From: Dunaliella salina
Taxonomy: Eukaryota; Chlorophyta; Chlorophyceae; Chlamydomonadales; Dunaliellaceae
Direction of reading: 5' to 3'
Assembly (NCBI GenBank): GCA_002284615.2
Contig: MU070637.1
Location: 3,897-24,265 of the forward strand
DNA length: 20,369 nucleotides
Both the position numbers and the translations under genes were made by a program. The notes beneath the pieces are model-generated. The model worked only from the letters and a program-made list of their open reading frames with translations. It did not search any database and had not been told where the DNA came from. Shown here in pieces: positions 1 to 7,400 of the stretch (the stretch's first letter is position 1; every line of letters begins with the position of its first letter).

Positions 1-34
<34 letters not shown>
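1..34. repeat. (CA)17 microsatellite at window edge
   Basis: Uninterrupted CA dinucleotides run from the first base to about position 34, so the tract probably begins outside the window. It is followed by a duplicated GGTTTACA word. From there to 280 I see only A/G-rich DNA with no gene. Confidence 0.97.
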
Positions 35-37
<3 letters not shown>

Positions 38-280
38 TTACAGGTTTACAGGAGAAAAGGCCTTCAGTCAAAACTTGCGACTGCTAGCCTGCTCATTGAA
101 AGTAACAATATCATTAAAAAAGGATAATGTTAAGATAGGTTGAGATGCGCAGGGAAGGAAGGAAAAAACAATACAATTCAATCAAGAGGTTCAAAAAAAT
201 CAAGGAAGGCATGTGTAAGTGAAGCCTCGATGTTCATGAATGAGTTTCACCTATTTGAGCAGTTGTCACCTGAATTCCTC

Positions 281-1477
281 CTACCGACAAAATAAGGATT
301 GGATGTGGCTTTGAAGACGTGCCTCTCGGTCTCTGCAGTTCAGATCATAGCGATCCATTCTCTCGTTGAAGCATTCCAGTAAGTGTTGCCATGAGATATC
401 AGCTTTGTCATCATTAGCAGGGATGTCTTGTATGTAATCCTCATTACCAATAGATGAGTTGTCCATTGGGGTCATTTCTTCATCATCTGTTGGGTCATTG
501 ACCATGTTGTCGTGGCTGCTCTTAGGTGAATCGTTGCGTGATCCTTTCATGCTGGTGCAAAAATAGCTGGCTCGCATTATTATCAGACTCAAGAAGACAC
601 TCGTCAGGCCAAGAAAGAGGTGCTTGGTGCGATCAGTCGAGCTGGCGTCGTGAGGGACCTTGCTGCCGTTGTCGCTCGTCATCGAGTCGTTGCTCAAGGG
701 AATAGTGGCATGAATCAATGTTTTAATTACCTTGTCTACATTGAAAGGGGTGTTGTAATTCAAGCCACCTGTGCCGTTTTTCAGGGACGAGTCGAACGGA
801 AAATGGATCCACACTGGGTACAAAAACGCGGGGGCATCGGTGTCTTTAGGATCTAGGGCCCTTTGTCTGTTTGCGTTGGATACGTAGATCGCCGTACCAT
901 TCGAGGCAACATGAGATTTCATTCCTGACAAAGAGGGCTCTGAAGCAAGAACCTCGTGAACGTGAGAATTTATGATGCTCAAGCTCCTCTCCCGTAGGAT
1001 TGTGATGAATGTCTTTTGCCTCTGAATTTTCCAGACATGTGGTGCCCGGTTGCGCACATCATTCAAAAAGGTTTTCACACTCGATACTCCAACACGTCCT
1101 TGTTTCCCGACGACCATACGGTACACGCTTCGACCATGTTTGTGATTATGGATTGGCTTATCAGTTGCCAGAGTGTCTGTAACAGTACTCGATGATGCGT
1201 TGTCTCTGGCCACTATCACAACATCGCCAGCTATGTTGTTGTTGCGTGTTGCATCCGAAATAGTGTCTCGTTGCCATAGAAGGGGTGCATCGTGGCTATA
1301 ATGTGGCGAAGAATTGGTTGTAGCAGTAGAGTTCAAAAAAGATTCGCCATTTTTCAACGAGCGTATAGTGTTTCGTAGTTCAGTTATACGTTCATTTGCT
1401 TGAGACACCTTCCGGGCAAGGTTATGATTGTCGGCAGTCAGGATATGAACTTGATGTTTGCGTCTAGTAGGGGCCAT
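281..1477 (-). CDS. Unknown single-exon protein, coiled coil plus one membrane segment (398 aa)
   Basis: I do not recognise this protein. It is an uninterrupted 398-codon frame from an ATG at 1477 to a TAG at 281-283, far longer than chance ORFs nearby. Residues ~15-43 look like a short coiled coil (basic and heptad-like). Residues ~130-260 form a domain rich in conserved-looking positions: a WKIQRQKT stretch near 149, a YPVW motif at 220-223 and an FPFD motif at 226-229. Residues ~286-307 form a hydrophobic, membrane-spanning-like segment. The tail is acidic (DDEE near 331) and ends in an amphipathic helix. The middle domain recurs at 18446-18811 on the other strand, ungapped with about 38% identity, so this belongs to a dispersed family. 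A weak TATA-like CAATATAG lies ~45 bp upstream (1521-1530). It could be a host gene, or a cargo or env-like ORF of a mobile element. Function cannot be assigned. Confidence 0.6.
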   Translation of the reverse strand: MAPTRRKHQVHILTADNHNLARKVSQANERITELRNTIRSLKNGESFLNSTATTNSSPHYSHDAPLLWQRDTISDATRNNNIAGDVVIVARDNASSSTVTDTLATDKPIHNHKHGRSVYRMVVGKQGRVGVSSVKTFLNDVRNRAPHVWKIQRQKTFITILRERSLSIINSHVHEVLASEPSLSGMKSHVASNGTAIYVSNANRQRALDPKDTDAPAFLYPVWIHFPFDSSLKNGTGGLNYNTPFNVDKVIKTLIHATIPLSNDSMTSDNGSKVPHDASSTDRTKHLFLGLTSVFLSLIIMRASYFCTSMKGSRNDSPKSSHDNMVNDPTDDEEMTPMDNSSIGNEDYIQDIPANDDKADISWQHLLECFNERMDRYDLNCRDREARLQSHIQSLFCR

Positions 1478-1690
1478 GCACTGTCACTGATGTCGAGGCT
1501 GTCAGAACATGTCTTAAGTCTTCTATATTGACGCTTCAACCTTCCTCTCTTCCATCATTCCTTCCTCTTCTTTTTTTTCACACACACACATACACACACT
1601 GCTTTCCTCCTCATTGTGTCATGCAGGCAAACATAACAGGCAGCCTACCCCAAAGGCTTTGATTGATGACAGCAGCTGCAGTGCTTTGTA
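1478..1690. other. Upstream region of the unknown gene; pyrimidine-rich and CA-rich
   Basis: This stretch contains a pyrimidine-rich run, then interrupted CA repeats at about 1579-1599. On the minus strand it would be the 5' flank of the gene starting at 1477. No coding signal is seen. Confidence 0.5.
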
Positions 1691-2240
1691 TTGGCTAGTT
1701 CTTTTTCTGGTTCATGGTGGTGGCAGTGCCATGATTACAACCAGGCTTGTTTCTATTGTTACACTGATGACGAGAGGGTTAATGTTAACCAGTGGTTATC
1801 AGTACATGAACAGCAACCAGGCTGGATACCAGATGTTACTGAATGGTTACAAGAGGGTGACCAGCAATCAGTGGCTTCTAGCAACGTTATCAGCAACCAG
1901 GCTGTCCACCAGAGGTTACTGAATGATCACAATTGGTTGACTAATGATCAGTGGTTTCTTGTAACATGGAGCAACCTTCAAGTCATCCTTCGTCACTGAC
2001 CGAATACGAGAGGGTAACTAGAAATCAGTGGTTTCTTGTAACATAGACCGCAACCGAGCAGCCATCCTGAGATACTGCCTGAATACGAGAGGGTAACTTG
2101 TAATCAGTGGTTTCTTGTAACATAGACCGCAGCCCAGCAGTCATCACTGATTACAGCCCGAATACATTGGGGTTGCAAGCAATCAATGGTTACTGCACGA
2201 TACAAGTCTTTGTTACTGCGTAACCGTGCTTTTTTTGTTA
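1690..2240. repeat. ~79-bp minisatellite, about six to seven diverging units
   Basis: Units begin near 1766, 1841, 1921, 2002, 2081 and 2160 (spacings 75, 80, 81, 79 and 79). A partial unit probably lies before 1766. The best-conserved core is ATCAGTGGTTTCTTGTAACA. The units starting at 2002 and 2081 are nearly identical, while the outer ones are degraded. The two ~100-codon plus-strand ORFs across the array overlap in different frames and look like by-products of the repeat, not genes. Confidence 0.85.
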
Positions 2241-2665
2241 CTGAGAAACCAGCTAGTCATGGTCTTGTAATGAAATACAACATTCCGACGCAGACTAAGC
2301 AGGGGGATGGCAACAAGAGGGATGCGCCCTCTGGAGACCTAGGACCCTCCTCTGCTACCAAGTGTTTCAAAGTGGCCCTCCAGACCAACAGACCTAGCCC
2401 CCAAGACAAGACAAACCATGCACAGACACCTCTCAGACCCAGACCAGACAGCAAGCGGACCAATCCTCCTCGGCCCATGGGCAAGCTGGCGCGCAACAAG
2501 TGGGGGCCTTTAGACCAGATGAATGACTTTTACACAGACAAGACAAACGGTCAGGTCATTGACCTGATCAATCAGGAGAGGTGCACTACATGTACCAGAC
2601 CTGCAGGCGCCCATGAGCCAGGCTGTAGAAAAGACCCAGGGCCTGGGCAGCACAAGCACCCTTGA
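2186..2665 (+). CDS. Possible gag-like or orphan ORF with CxxC...H...C end (159 aa)
   Basis: An open frame starts at an ATG at 2186, inside the last minisatellite unit, so its true start may be the Met at 2270 or later. The middle is a proline-, lysine- and arginine-rich, low-complexity stretch. The last third looks more protein-like, with GPLDQMNDFYTDKTNGQ followed by CTTC, a His seven residues later and a further Cys (C-x2-C-x6-H-x3-C), a possible zinc-binding knuckle of non-standard spacing. The DNA carries about 23 AGAC tetramers in ~490 bp, the same bias as the 3' part of element B at 14640-15080. It may therefore derive from a relative of that retrotransposon. No homologue is recognised, and it could be non-coding. 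Confidence 0.35.
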   Translation: MVTARYKSLLLRNRAFFVTEKPASHGLVMKYNIPTQTKQGDGNKRDAPSGDLGPSSATKCFKVALQTNRPSPQDKTNHAQTPLRPRPDSKRTNPPRPMGKLARNKWGPLDQMNDFYTDKTNGQVIDLINQERCTTCTRPAGAHEPGCRKDPGPGQHKHP

Positions 2666-2857
2666 AGTTCTGCCTGCTGCATGGCTGGTGGCACCAGCAG
2701 TAGGACTCCAGACAAGACAGACCAGTACCAGCTAGACCAGACTAGACAGTGTACATCTGTGCAGACTGCTTCAGGCGAGACTGCTCCTTCCTATTTTTCA
2801 TTAAAGCAGATTGCACCAGACATGCACTGCAAGCTGCAGGTTACAAGATAACAAGGT
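2666..2857. other. AGAC-rich non-coding stretch
   Basis: No ORF of note. The AGAC bias of the preceding ORF continues here (AGACAAGACAGACC near 2713 and similar runs), so the ORF and this stretch are probably one repeat-derived segment. Confidence 0.5.
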
Positions 2858-2882
2858 TACTGTAACACTCAGTGTTACAGTA
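2858..2882. repeat. Perfect 11-bp inverted repeat, 3-nt loop
   Basis: TACTGTAACAC (2858-2868), loop TCA, then GTGTTACAGTA (2872-2882). The TGTAACA...TGTTACA core resembles the TGTAAC/GTTACA termini typical of LTRs. The 3' LTR of element A also starts with an inverted repeat, TGTAAC-AACGA-GTTACA. Confidence 0.85.
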
Positions 2883-3000
2883 CTTTATTCATTCCATGCT
2901 TGCATGGAGTGTTTGGTTGAAGGTAGGGGTTTTCCCCTTGGGGTGTTAGTTGACTCACAGTCAACAGCAGGGCCAGTGATAATTGTTAGCAACTTTCTTT

Positions 3001-3072
<72 letters not shown>

Positions 3073-3264
3073 GTAGACCTAGGAAGTAACACACAGGCGC
3101 GGGCGCGTTGGGGCCCGGCCACCTTCGACCATTCTTCAAATGAGTAGTACGAAGGTGTTCCACCGCCTTCCAGGCGTTCCTCGCCTTGTCTTAGCTGGCG
3201 TTTATCACCAGCATTGTGTCCGCGTTTCTCACGGGCTTGTGAACTGTTACAGTGGCAGCGAAGC
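2861..3264 (+). mobile_element. Candidate LTR (2861-~3250) followed by PBS-like TGGCAGCGAAGCC
   Basis: A TGTAACA start at 2861 and a GTTACA end near 3245-3250 would bound a ~390-bp LTR. It is followed two bases later by TGGCAGCGAAGCC, shaped like a primer-binding site (TGG pairs with the CCA end of a tRNA). The (CA)30 tract lies inside. Against this, the sequence does not match the 3' LTR of element A at 8937 beyond its first bases, and no second copy is in the window. The boundary is plausible, not proven. Confidence 0.3.
3010..3070. repeat. (CA)30 microsatellite
   Basis: A pure CA tract of about 61 bases, preceded by (TC)5. The threonine/histidine and cysteine/valine runs in ORFs crossing it are artefacts of the repeat. 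Confidence 0.98.
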
Positions 3265-3389
3265 CAGGCAAGGGCAGGTTCTGACCCTGCCACCTGGTCC
3301 TGCACCATGAAGCATTCCACTGCTGCCTTAGAGGCCAAGCGTACTGAAAANCATGCTGAGGCTCAAGCTAAGGCCATAAGGGCTAACAA

Positions 3390-3930
3390 GCAAAAGCGTG
3401 CTGCATCTATATGTGTTGGAGACAAGGGTGCTAAAGTTCACACTCCAGCTGGCCCTTCCCAACACCTCATTGATGCGCTCAATCACTTTTAGTGGTCCAA
3501 CCCATTTTGGCATGAGTTTGAGCGTACCAGGCAGCCTAAGCTTGAGATATTCAGTGGTCAACATGACTTCATCACCAATGTCAGAGAGAATATGGTCACG
3601 GTTTGGATCAGCATAGCGCTTTTGACGCTGTTGAGCAGCTTGCAAAGCTGCTTTTGCTGATTCCAAGTCTTCTTTGTGTCTTCTTTAACATGTGCGTAAT
3701 GCCTCAACATATCCTCCAGCACTCTGTTCATGCGTTCTGTTTGGCCATCTGACTCAGGATGGTATGAGGTTGATTTATGTCCTTTCATTCCGCAGTACTT
3801 TTGAAGTTCTTGCCAAAATCTGCTGGTGAACCTTGAATCCCTGTCAGTCACGACATGTTTTGGATAGCCATGAAGTTTCCAGACATTATCCCTAGAGAGT
3901 TTAGCAACCTCTTCGGCATTGACCTCTAAG
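3390..3930 (-). pseudogene. Antisense Ty3/Gypsy integrase fragment (A')
   Basis: Read on the minus strand, this is the centre and C-terminus of a chromovirus integrase, close to that of element A. It has VWKLHGYPKHVVTDRDSRF (second catalytic Asp), a HPESDGQTERMNR segment (catalytic Glu), then KAALQAAQQRQK, IGDEVML and KWVGPLKVIERIN of the C-terminal domain. The first catalytic Asp and the zinc finger are absent. Relative to element A, about 65-70 codons are missing between the HYA and KAALQ segments (near 3670), with a change of frame there. Homology fades below ~3390, with stops and another frame change. It ends at ~3930, where the oppositely oriented gag of element A begins. One ambiguous base lies at 3351, near the fading end. 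Confidence 0.85.
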
Positions 3931-4767
3931 GTAGGTGTTGGCAATGCAAAGTGGATGCCCAAACCTGCAATTTTCACTGGTGCTGAGGATGTTGATGAAA
4001 CCCTCTTCGCTTATGAGACTTACTTTGAGTGCACTGGTCAGCCCAAGTCTGTTTGGCCTCGACTGGTTCTGACTTTGCTTGGTGACAAAGCGCGCTCTGC
4101 ATGGTTGGCACTTGCTGTTCCGCACAAAAATGCAGGCAACACTCTGACATGGGACATGTTCTGCAAATGCATGCGTGAAGCTTTTGCTGCTCCTGACAAA
4201 GACTTTAGTGCTCGCATGCAACTGCGTCATGTTCAGCAAAACATGTCTGTGAAAGAGTGTGTCAGGCACGTGCGCTCACTGATTGCTCAGCTCAGTGCCA
4301 ACCCGCCTTCAACTCATGACTGCTTGTTGTCGCTGTACGATGGTCTCAATGCACATGTCAAACAAGAAGCACGGATTGACCCGCGTACGGGTAAATTCTG
4401 GACAGACTTTGAGGCATTTGCAACGCACATTGTGACACTTGAGACACACACACGCAAGCCACACAAGCAATTCACTTTCCCTCGCCTCAAGGGTGGTGTG
4501 CAGAAAACAAAAGCCCACATTGCTGCTGCCACATTGGTTTCTGCACAGGGCAACAAGACCCACCACCAAGGAGGCAAGGGGAGGCAACAAGGAGGCAAGC
4601 ACGCCGCCGCAGGCCCCTCGGGCACTGGAGCAGGGCAAGCCGCCAAGAAACACAAGAACAATGGCGGTAAGGGTGCCCAACAGGCTTCTGGTCCCCGAAA
4701 GATGTCCTCAGATGAGTGGGAAGAATTTCAACAGTTTCTTGCTTTTAAGGCGAGCAAGAAAAAATAA
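3931..4767 (+). CDS. gag: Element A gag, 5'-truncated
   Basis: Capsid-like gag of an LTR retrotransposon, which would form the cytoplasmic particle that packages element RNA. It begins with the usual gag domain entry, KPAIFTGAEDVDETLFAYE, followed by a helical region (SAWLAL, TWDMFCKCMREAF, LRHVQQNMSVKECVRHV) and a LYDGLN motif, matching the retrotransposon-gag fold. No ATG lies before the homology, and the frame runs back into the antisense integrase fragment, so the true N-terminus is lost. The C-terminal ~90 residues are Lys/Gln/Gly-rich and basic. There is no CCHC zinc knuckle, so RNA binding presumably uses the basic tail. The frame ends at TAA 4765-4767 directly after AAAAAA. The accessory frame opens at 4749 in the -1 register. 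Confidence 0.85.
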   Translation, partial: VGVGNAKWMPKPAIFTGAEDVDETLFAYETYFECTGQPKSVWPRLVLTLLGDKARSAWLALAVPHKNAGNTLTWDMFCKCMREAFAAPDKDFSARMQLRHVQQNMSVKECVRHVRSLIAQLSANPPSTHDCLLSLYDGLNAHVKQEARIDPRTGKFWTDFEAFATHIVTLETHTRKPHKQFTFPRLKGGVQKTKAHIAAATLVSAQGNKTHHQGGKGRQQGGKHAAAGPSGTGAGQAAKKHKNNGGKGAQQASGPRKMSSDEWEEFQQFLAFKASKKK

Positions 4768-5195
4768 ACCAAGCACAGGCTAGAGTGCTTCCTGCCTTGT
4801 GTGATGAGCTGACCTTGTGTCCAGACCCGCCTCCACCTTCAGACAATAGCTGGCCAGCCCAGTTTGGTGCTCTTTTGAGTTTTCCTGCCTGTGAGGTTTT
4901 CGCAGAGTCTGGTTTTGTGCGTCTCTCGGACCCTCTTGAAAAAGCAAACAGCTCCCTCACATTGAGTGACTATCTAGCCACAGACATATCTGGGCAACAT
5001 GTCATGTTCGCCACTCAGCCACAGCATTTTGCAAAGGCATTGCAGCACTACTTGGATTCCAAAAGCAAATCAAAGAAAGAAACTTCTTTGTGTGCATTGG
5101 TTCATGCTAATCATGCACTCTTTGCCAAGTGGAGGCCATATCTAGTGGGAATGAAAAGGGTAAACTGTCCAGGAATCCCTGGTTTTGCATTCTGA
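4749..5195 (+). CDS. Element A accessory region between gag and protease (unknown)
   Basis: An open frame of about 148 codons lies between gag and protease, in the -1 frame relative to gag and in the same frame as protease. It has no ATG at its start, which fits translation by frameshifting from gag. It contains a proline-rich start (PDPPPPSDNSW), then KALQHYLDSKSKSKKETSLC and FAKWRPYLVGMKRV. I do not recognise this as a standard Ty3/Gypsy domain. It may be a tether or an element-specific pol leader. It ends at an in-frame TGA (5193-5195), after which the same frame continues straight into the protease. Confidence 0.55.
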   Translation, partial: GEQEKINQAQARVLPALCDELTLCPDPPPPSDNSWPAQFGALLSFPACEVFAESGFVRLSDPLEKANSSLTLSDYLATDISGQHVMFATQPQHFAKALQHYLDSKSKSKKETSLCALVHANHALFAKWRPYLVGMKRVNCPGIPGFAF

Positions 5196-5930
5196 GTGGA
5201 TAAGTCAAATCCACCTGAAAAGCCTGACTCTAAGTTAGACTTAATTGCGAAAGACCCTGACCACTATATGAGCTTTCATGGATTGGCTAGTGGAGCACCA
5301 GCATTGTTCCTAGCGGACTCCAATGCGACAACACACAGCTTTGTGGACTCCAATTTTGCTAAGCAATATGCGTTTGCCCGCCTTCCATCTAGACAAACAG
5401 CCTTTGGCTACAACAACACAGGAGAAATATCAGCTTCAACATGTTACATAAAAGTCAAGCTGCAAAATCACATCAGTGACATTGAATGTCAGGTGGTAAA
5501 CATGAACCANCAATATGATGTGATCTTGGGCCAGGATTGGTTTCTGAAAACTGATGCTAATCTGAATTTTCCGATGCGTGCAATTCAAGTCATGAAACAT
5601 GGACATACGTACACCATTAAATCTGCAAAAGCAGAGCCCGAATTTGCAAACTTGGAGTCTGTTAGTGTGCACTCAGCAATTTTAAATGCAGCACACCTAA
5701 AAAGACTTTCAAAGCAACCTTGTGCAAGATTTTCTATGATCAAAGTCACAGACTCGGGTATCGATTCAGGTCTAGCAAATCGGCCTTCACCTGCAGCGCA
5801 GAAAGTGCTCGATGATTTTCCAGATGTAACCAAGCCTAAAAACTCATTGCCGCCCGTAAGAAAGACGGCTCACACCATACCTCTGGAGCCTGGTCATAAA
5901 CCCCCATTCAGACCTATCTTCAGGCAATGT
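5196..5930 (+). CDS. pol: Element A aspartic protease and start of RT
   Basis: The frame continues directly from the accessory region after the TGA and has no ATG at its start. Retropepsin-like features: LADSNATTHSFVD at the active-site loop and QYDVILGQDWFL, the C-terminal hallmark of Ty3 proteases. The expected Asp-Ser/Thr-Gly triad reads Asp-Ser-Asn here, which would be expected to weaken or abolish catalysis unless this family tolerates it. Further on come the typical linker to RT (LDDFPDVTKP, then LPPVRKTAHTIPLEPGHKPP) and the first RT residues (FRPIFRQ). The RT then breaks off at ~5930. One ambiguous base is at 5510. Confidence 0.8.
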
Positions 5931-6292
5931 CTGGATTGGTGGCAATATCTTCAGGCAATCTTCATGATGAAGATTTTAAAATCAAACTCTCCAAATGTGA
6001 GTTTGAAAAGTCTGAGGTAAAGTTCTTGGGACACATAGTGGGTGCTTATGGTATCAAAGTTGATCCAGCTAAGACAGCTGCCATAGAGAACTTTCCAGTA
6101 CCTCAAAATCTTTCCTCCCTTGGATCGTTCTTGGGTCTAGCAACTTATTTCAAAAAGTTCATTGAAAACTTCTCTAGAATTGTTGCTCCCTTGACAAATC
6201 TAACAAAGAAAAATGAGCCTTATGTTTGGTCTTTAAATTGCCAGGAAGCATTTGAAAAGGTGAAACATGCCTTGACCATGCACCTGTGCTAG
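5931..6292 (+). pseudogene. Element A RT remnant: thumb and connection only
   Basis: After the junction at 5915-5959, homology resumes with FKIKLSKCEFEKSEVKFLGH, then DPAKTAAIENFPVP, SFLGLATYFKKFIENFSRI and APLTNLTKK. This is the segment after the RT active site in all Ty3/Gypsy elements. The fingers and palm, including the YxDD catalytic motif (normally ~130 residues), are absent. The frame shifts at ~6275-6290: the RT frame stops at TAG 6290-6292, while the continuation ([10 protein letters not shown]) is in another frame, consistent with a one-base loss near 6275. This copy cannot make an active RT. Confidence 0.85.
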
Positions 6293-6925
6293 CCTTACCG
6301 GACTTCACCAAGCCATTTGATGTCATCACAGATGCATCCGTAGAAGGTTTAGGTGCTGTCTTGATGCAAGAAGGCAGGCCACTGGCTNATGAAAGTCGCA
6401 AGCTAACACGCCCCGAAGTTAACTACACAACTGGTGAGCAAGAATTGCTCGCTGTGGTACATGCTTTAAAAACATGGCGCTGTTACTTGGAAGGACCTTT
6501 ATTTACGGTTCTTACGGATCATAATCCACTCACTCATCTCAATACCCAACCTAATTTGTCAAGAAGGCAAACTCGGTGGGTTGAGTATTTACAAAGGTTC
6601 AGATTCAACTGGTTATATAAGCCTGGCAAGGGCAGCACAGCTGCAGATGCTCTTAGCAGAAATCCACCTGATAATCCAAATGAACAGGATGGAAAAGAGC
6701 ATGCCAGCGTCCTTGTGCTGCTTCTTAAAATGCACCTTAAACCTATTCAAACAAGAAATAGAGGTGTCAAACCAAATGAACCTATGCACACTGCACAACA
6801 ATGTATGCCTAAGCGCAATTACAAAAGGAAACATCCGGAACCCGAGCTCAACGAGGATGCATCCTTTGTTGATGAGCGGCATTTTTCAAATGACCAAAAC
6901 ACCGAGCTCTCTGACGGGGGGGGGA
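6286..6925 (+). CDS. pol: Element A RNase H and linker
   Basis: RNase H of the Ty3/Gypsy type, which degrades the RNA strand in RNA-DNA hybrids during reverse transcription. The acidic residues are all present: Asp in VITDASVEG, Glu in [10 protein letters not shown], Asp in [10 protein letters not shown] and Asp in [20 protein letters not shown] and [15 protein letters not shown] are textbook matches. After ~6665 comes a polar linker of ~85 codons to the integrase. The frame breaks at a run of nine G (6916-6924), and the integrase continues in another frame. One ambiguous base is at 6388. Confidence 0.88.
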
Positions 6926-7395
6926 GATTGTGAAGCGTTCAATGCTATGCATAACCATTCTCTTACGAATGACTCTGTGACTGGGGGGTCTGAAGGTTAT
7001 CCAGCCGCTGTTCAAGTGGAAGATACCTTAGACTTAATCCGGCGTGGATATAAGGAAGATGCTACCTTCAACAATAAAGCATTCTTGGAAAAANACCAAC
7101 TGGTACTTGGTAAAACGAACTTGTGGTTCACTCCAGGTGAGCGCTTAGCCATACCTGATGTTCCTAAAGTCAAGAAAACTATCATCCACGATTGCCATGC
7201 ACCGCCGTGTGCTGGACATGTAGGTGCCCTTAAAACAAAGCACTTGGAACGCAATTTCTGGTGGCCAAGATTGCCCAAAGATGTTCGCAAATTTTTGCAG
7301 ACATGTACTGTTTGCCAAGCAAACAAAGGCAGCAACCAATTGCCGCCTGGACTTTTGAATCCTCTCCCAATTCCTGAGGAACCATGGGAGGGGGG
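6925..7395 (+). CDS. pol: Element A integrase N-terminal HHCC zinc-binding domain
   Basis: After the G9 frame break the frame reads through LDLIRRGYKEDA, LWFTPGERLAIPDVP, then the zinc module: His in IIHDCHAPP, His in AGHVGALKTKHLERNFWWPR, and the Cys pair in TCTVCQANK. This module helps integrase multimerise. The following linker ends in PIPEEPWE, where the frame breaks again at G6 (7390-7395) just before the catalytic core. An ATG near 6581 opens this frame, but that upstream part is antisense to nothing and merely overlaps the RNase H gene, so it is not the true start. N at 7094. Confidence 0.85.
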
Positions 7396-7400
7396 CCAGA

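Noticed and set aside
1614..1999. Two overlapping ~102-codon plus-strand ORFs
   Set aside because: They span the ~79-bp minisatellite in two frames. The openness comes from the repeat, with no protein motif.
2811..3338. ORFs with Thr/His or Cys/Val runs
   Set aside because: Products of translating the (CA)30 tract.
3214..3492. Plus-strand ORF with an Ala/Lys-rich stretch (EAKRTE...AEAQAKAIRANKQK)
   Set aside because: Considered as a gag N-terminus after the candidate PBS. Its second half is antisense to integrase homology, so at most 3307-3390 could be gag; not supported enough to annotate.
4309..4680. Two long minus-strand ORFs opposite gag
   Set aside because: Shadows of the GC-rich gag frame; no motifs.
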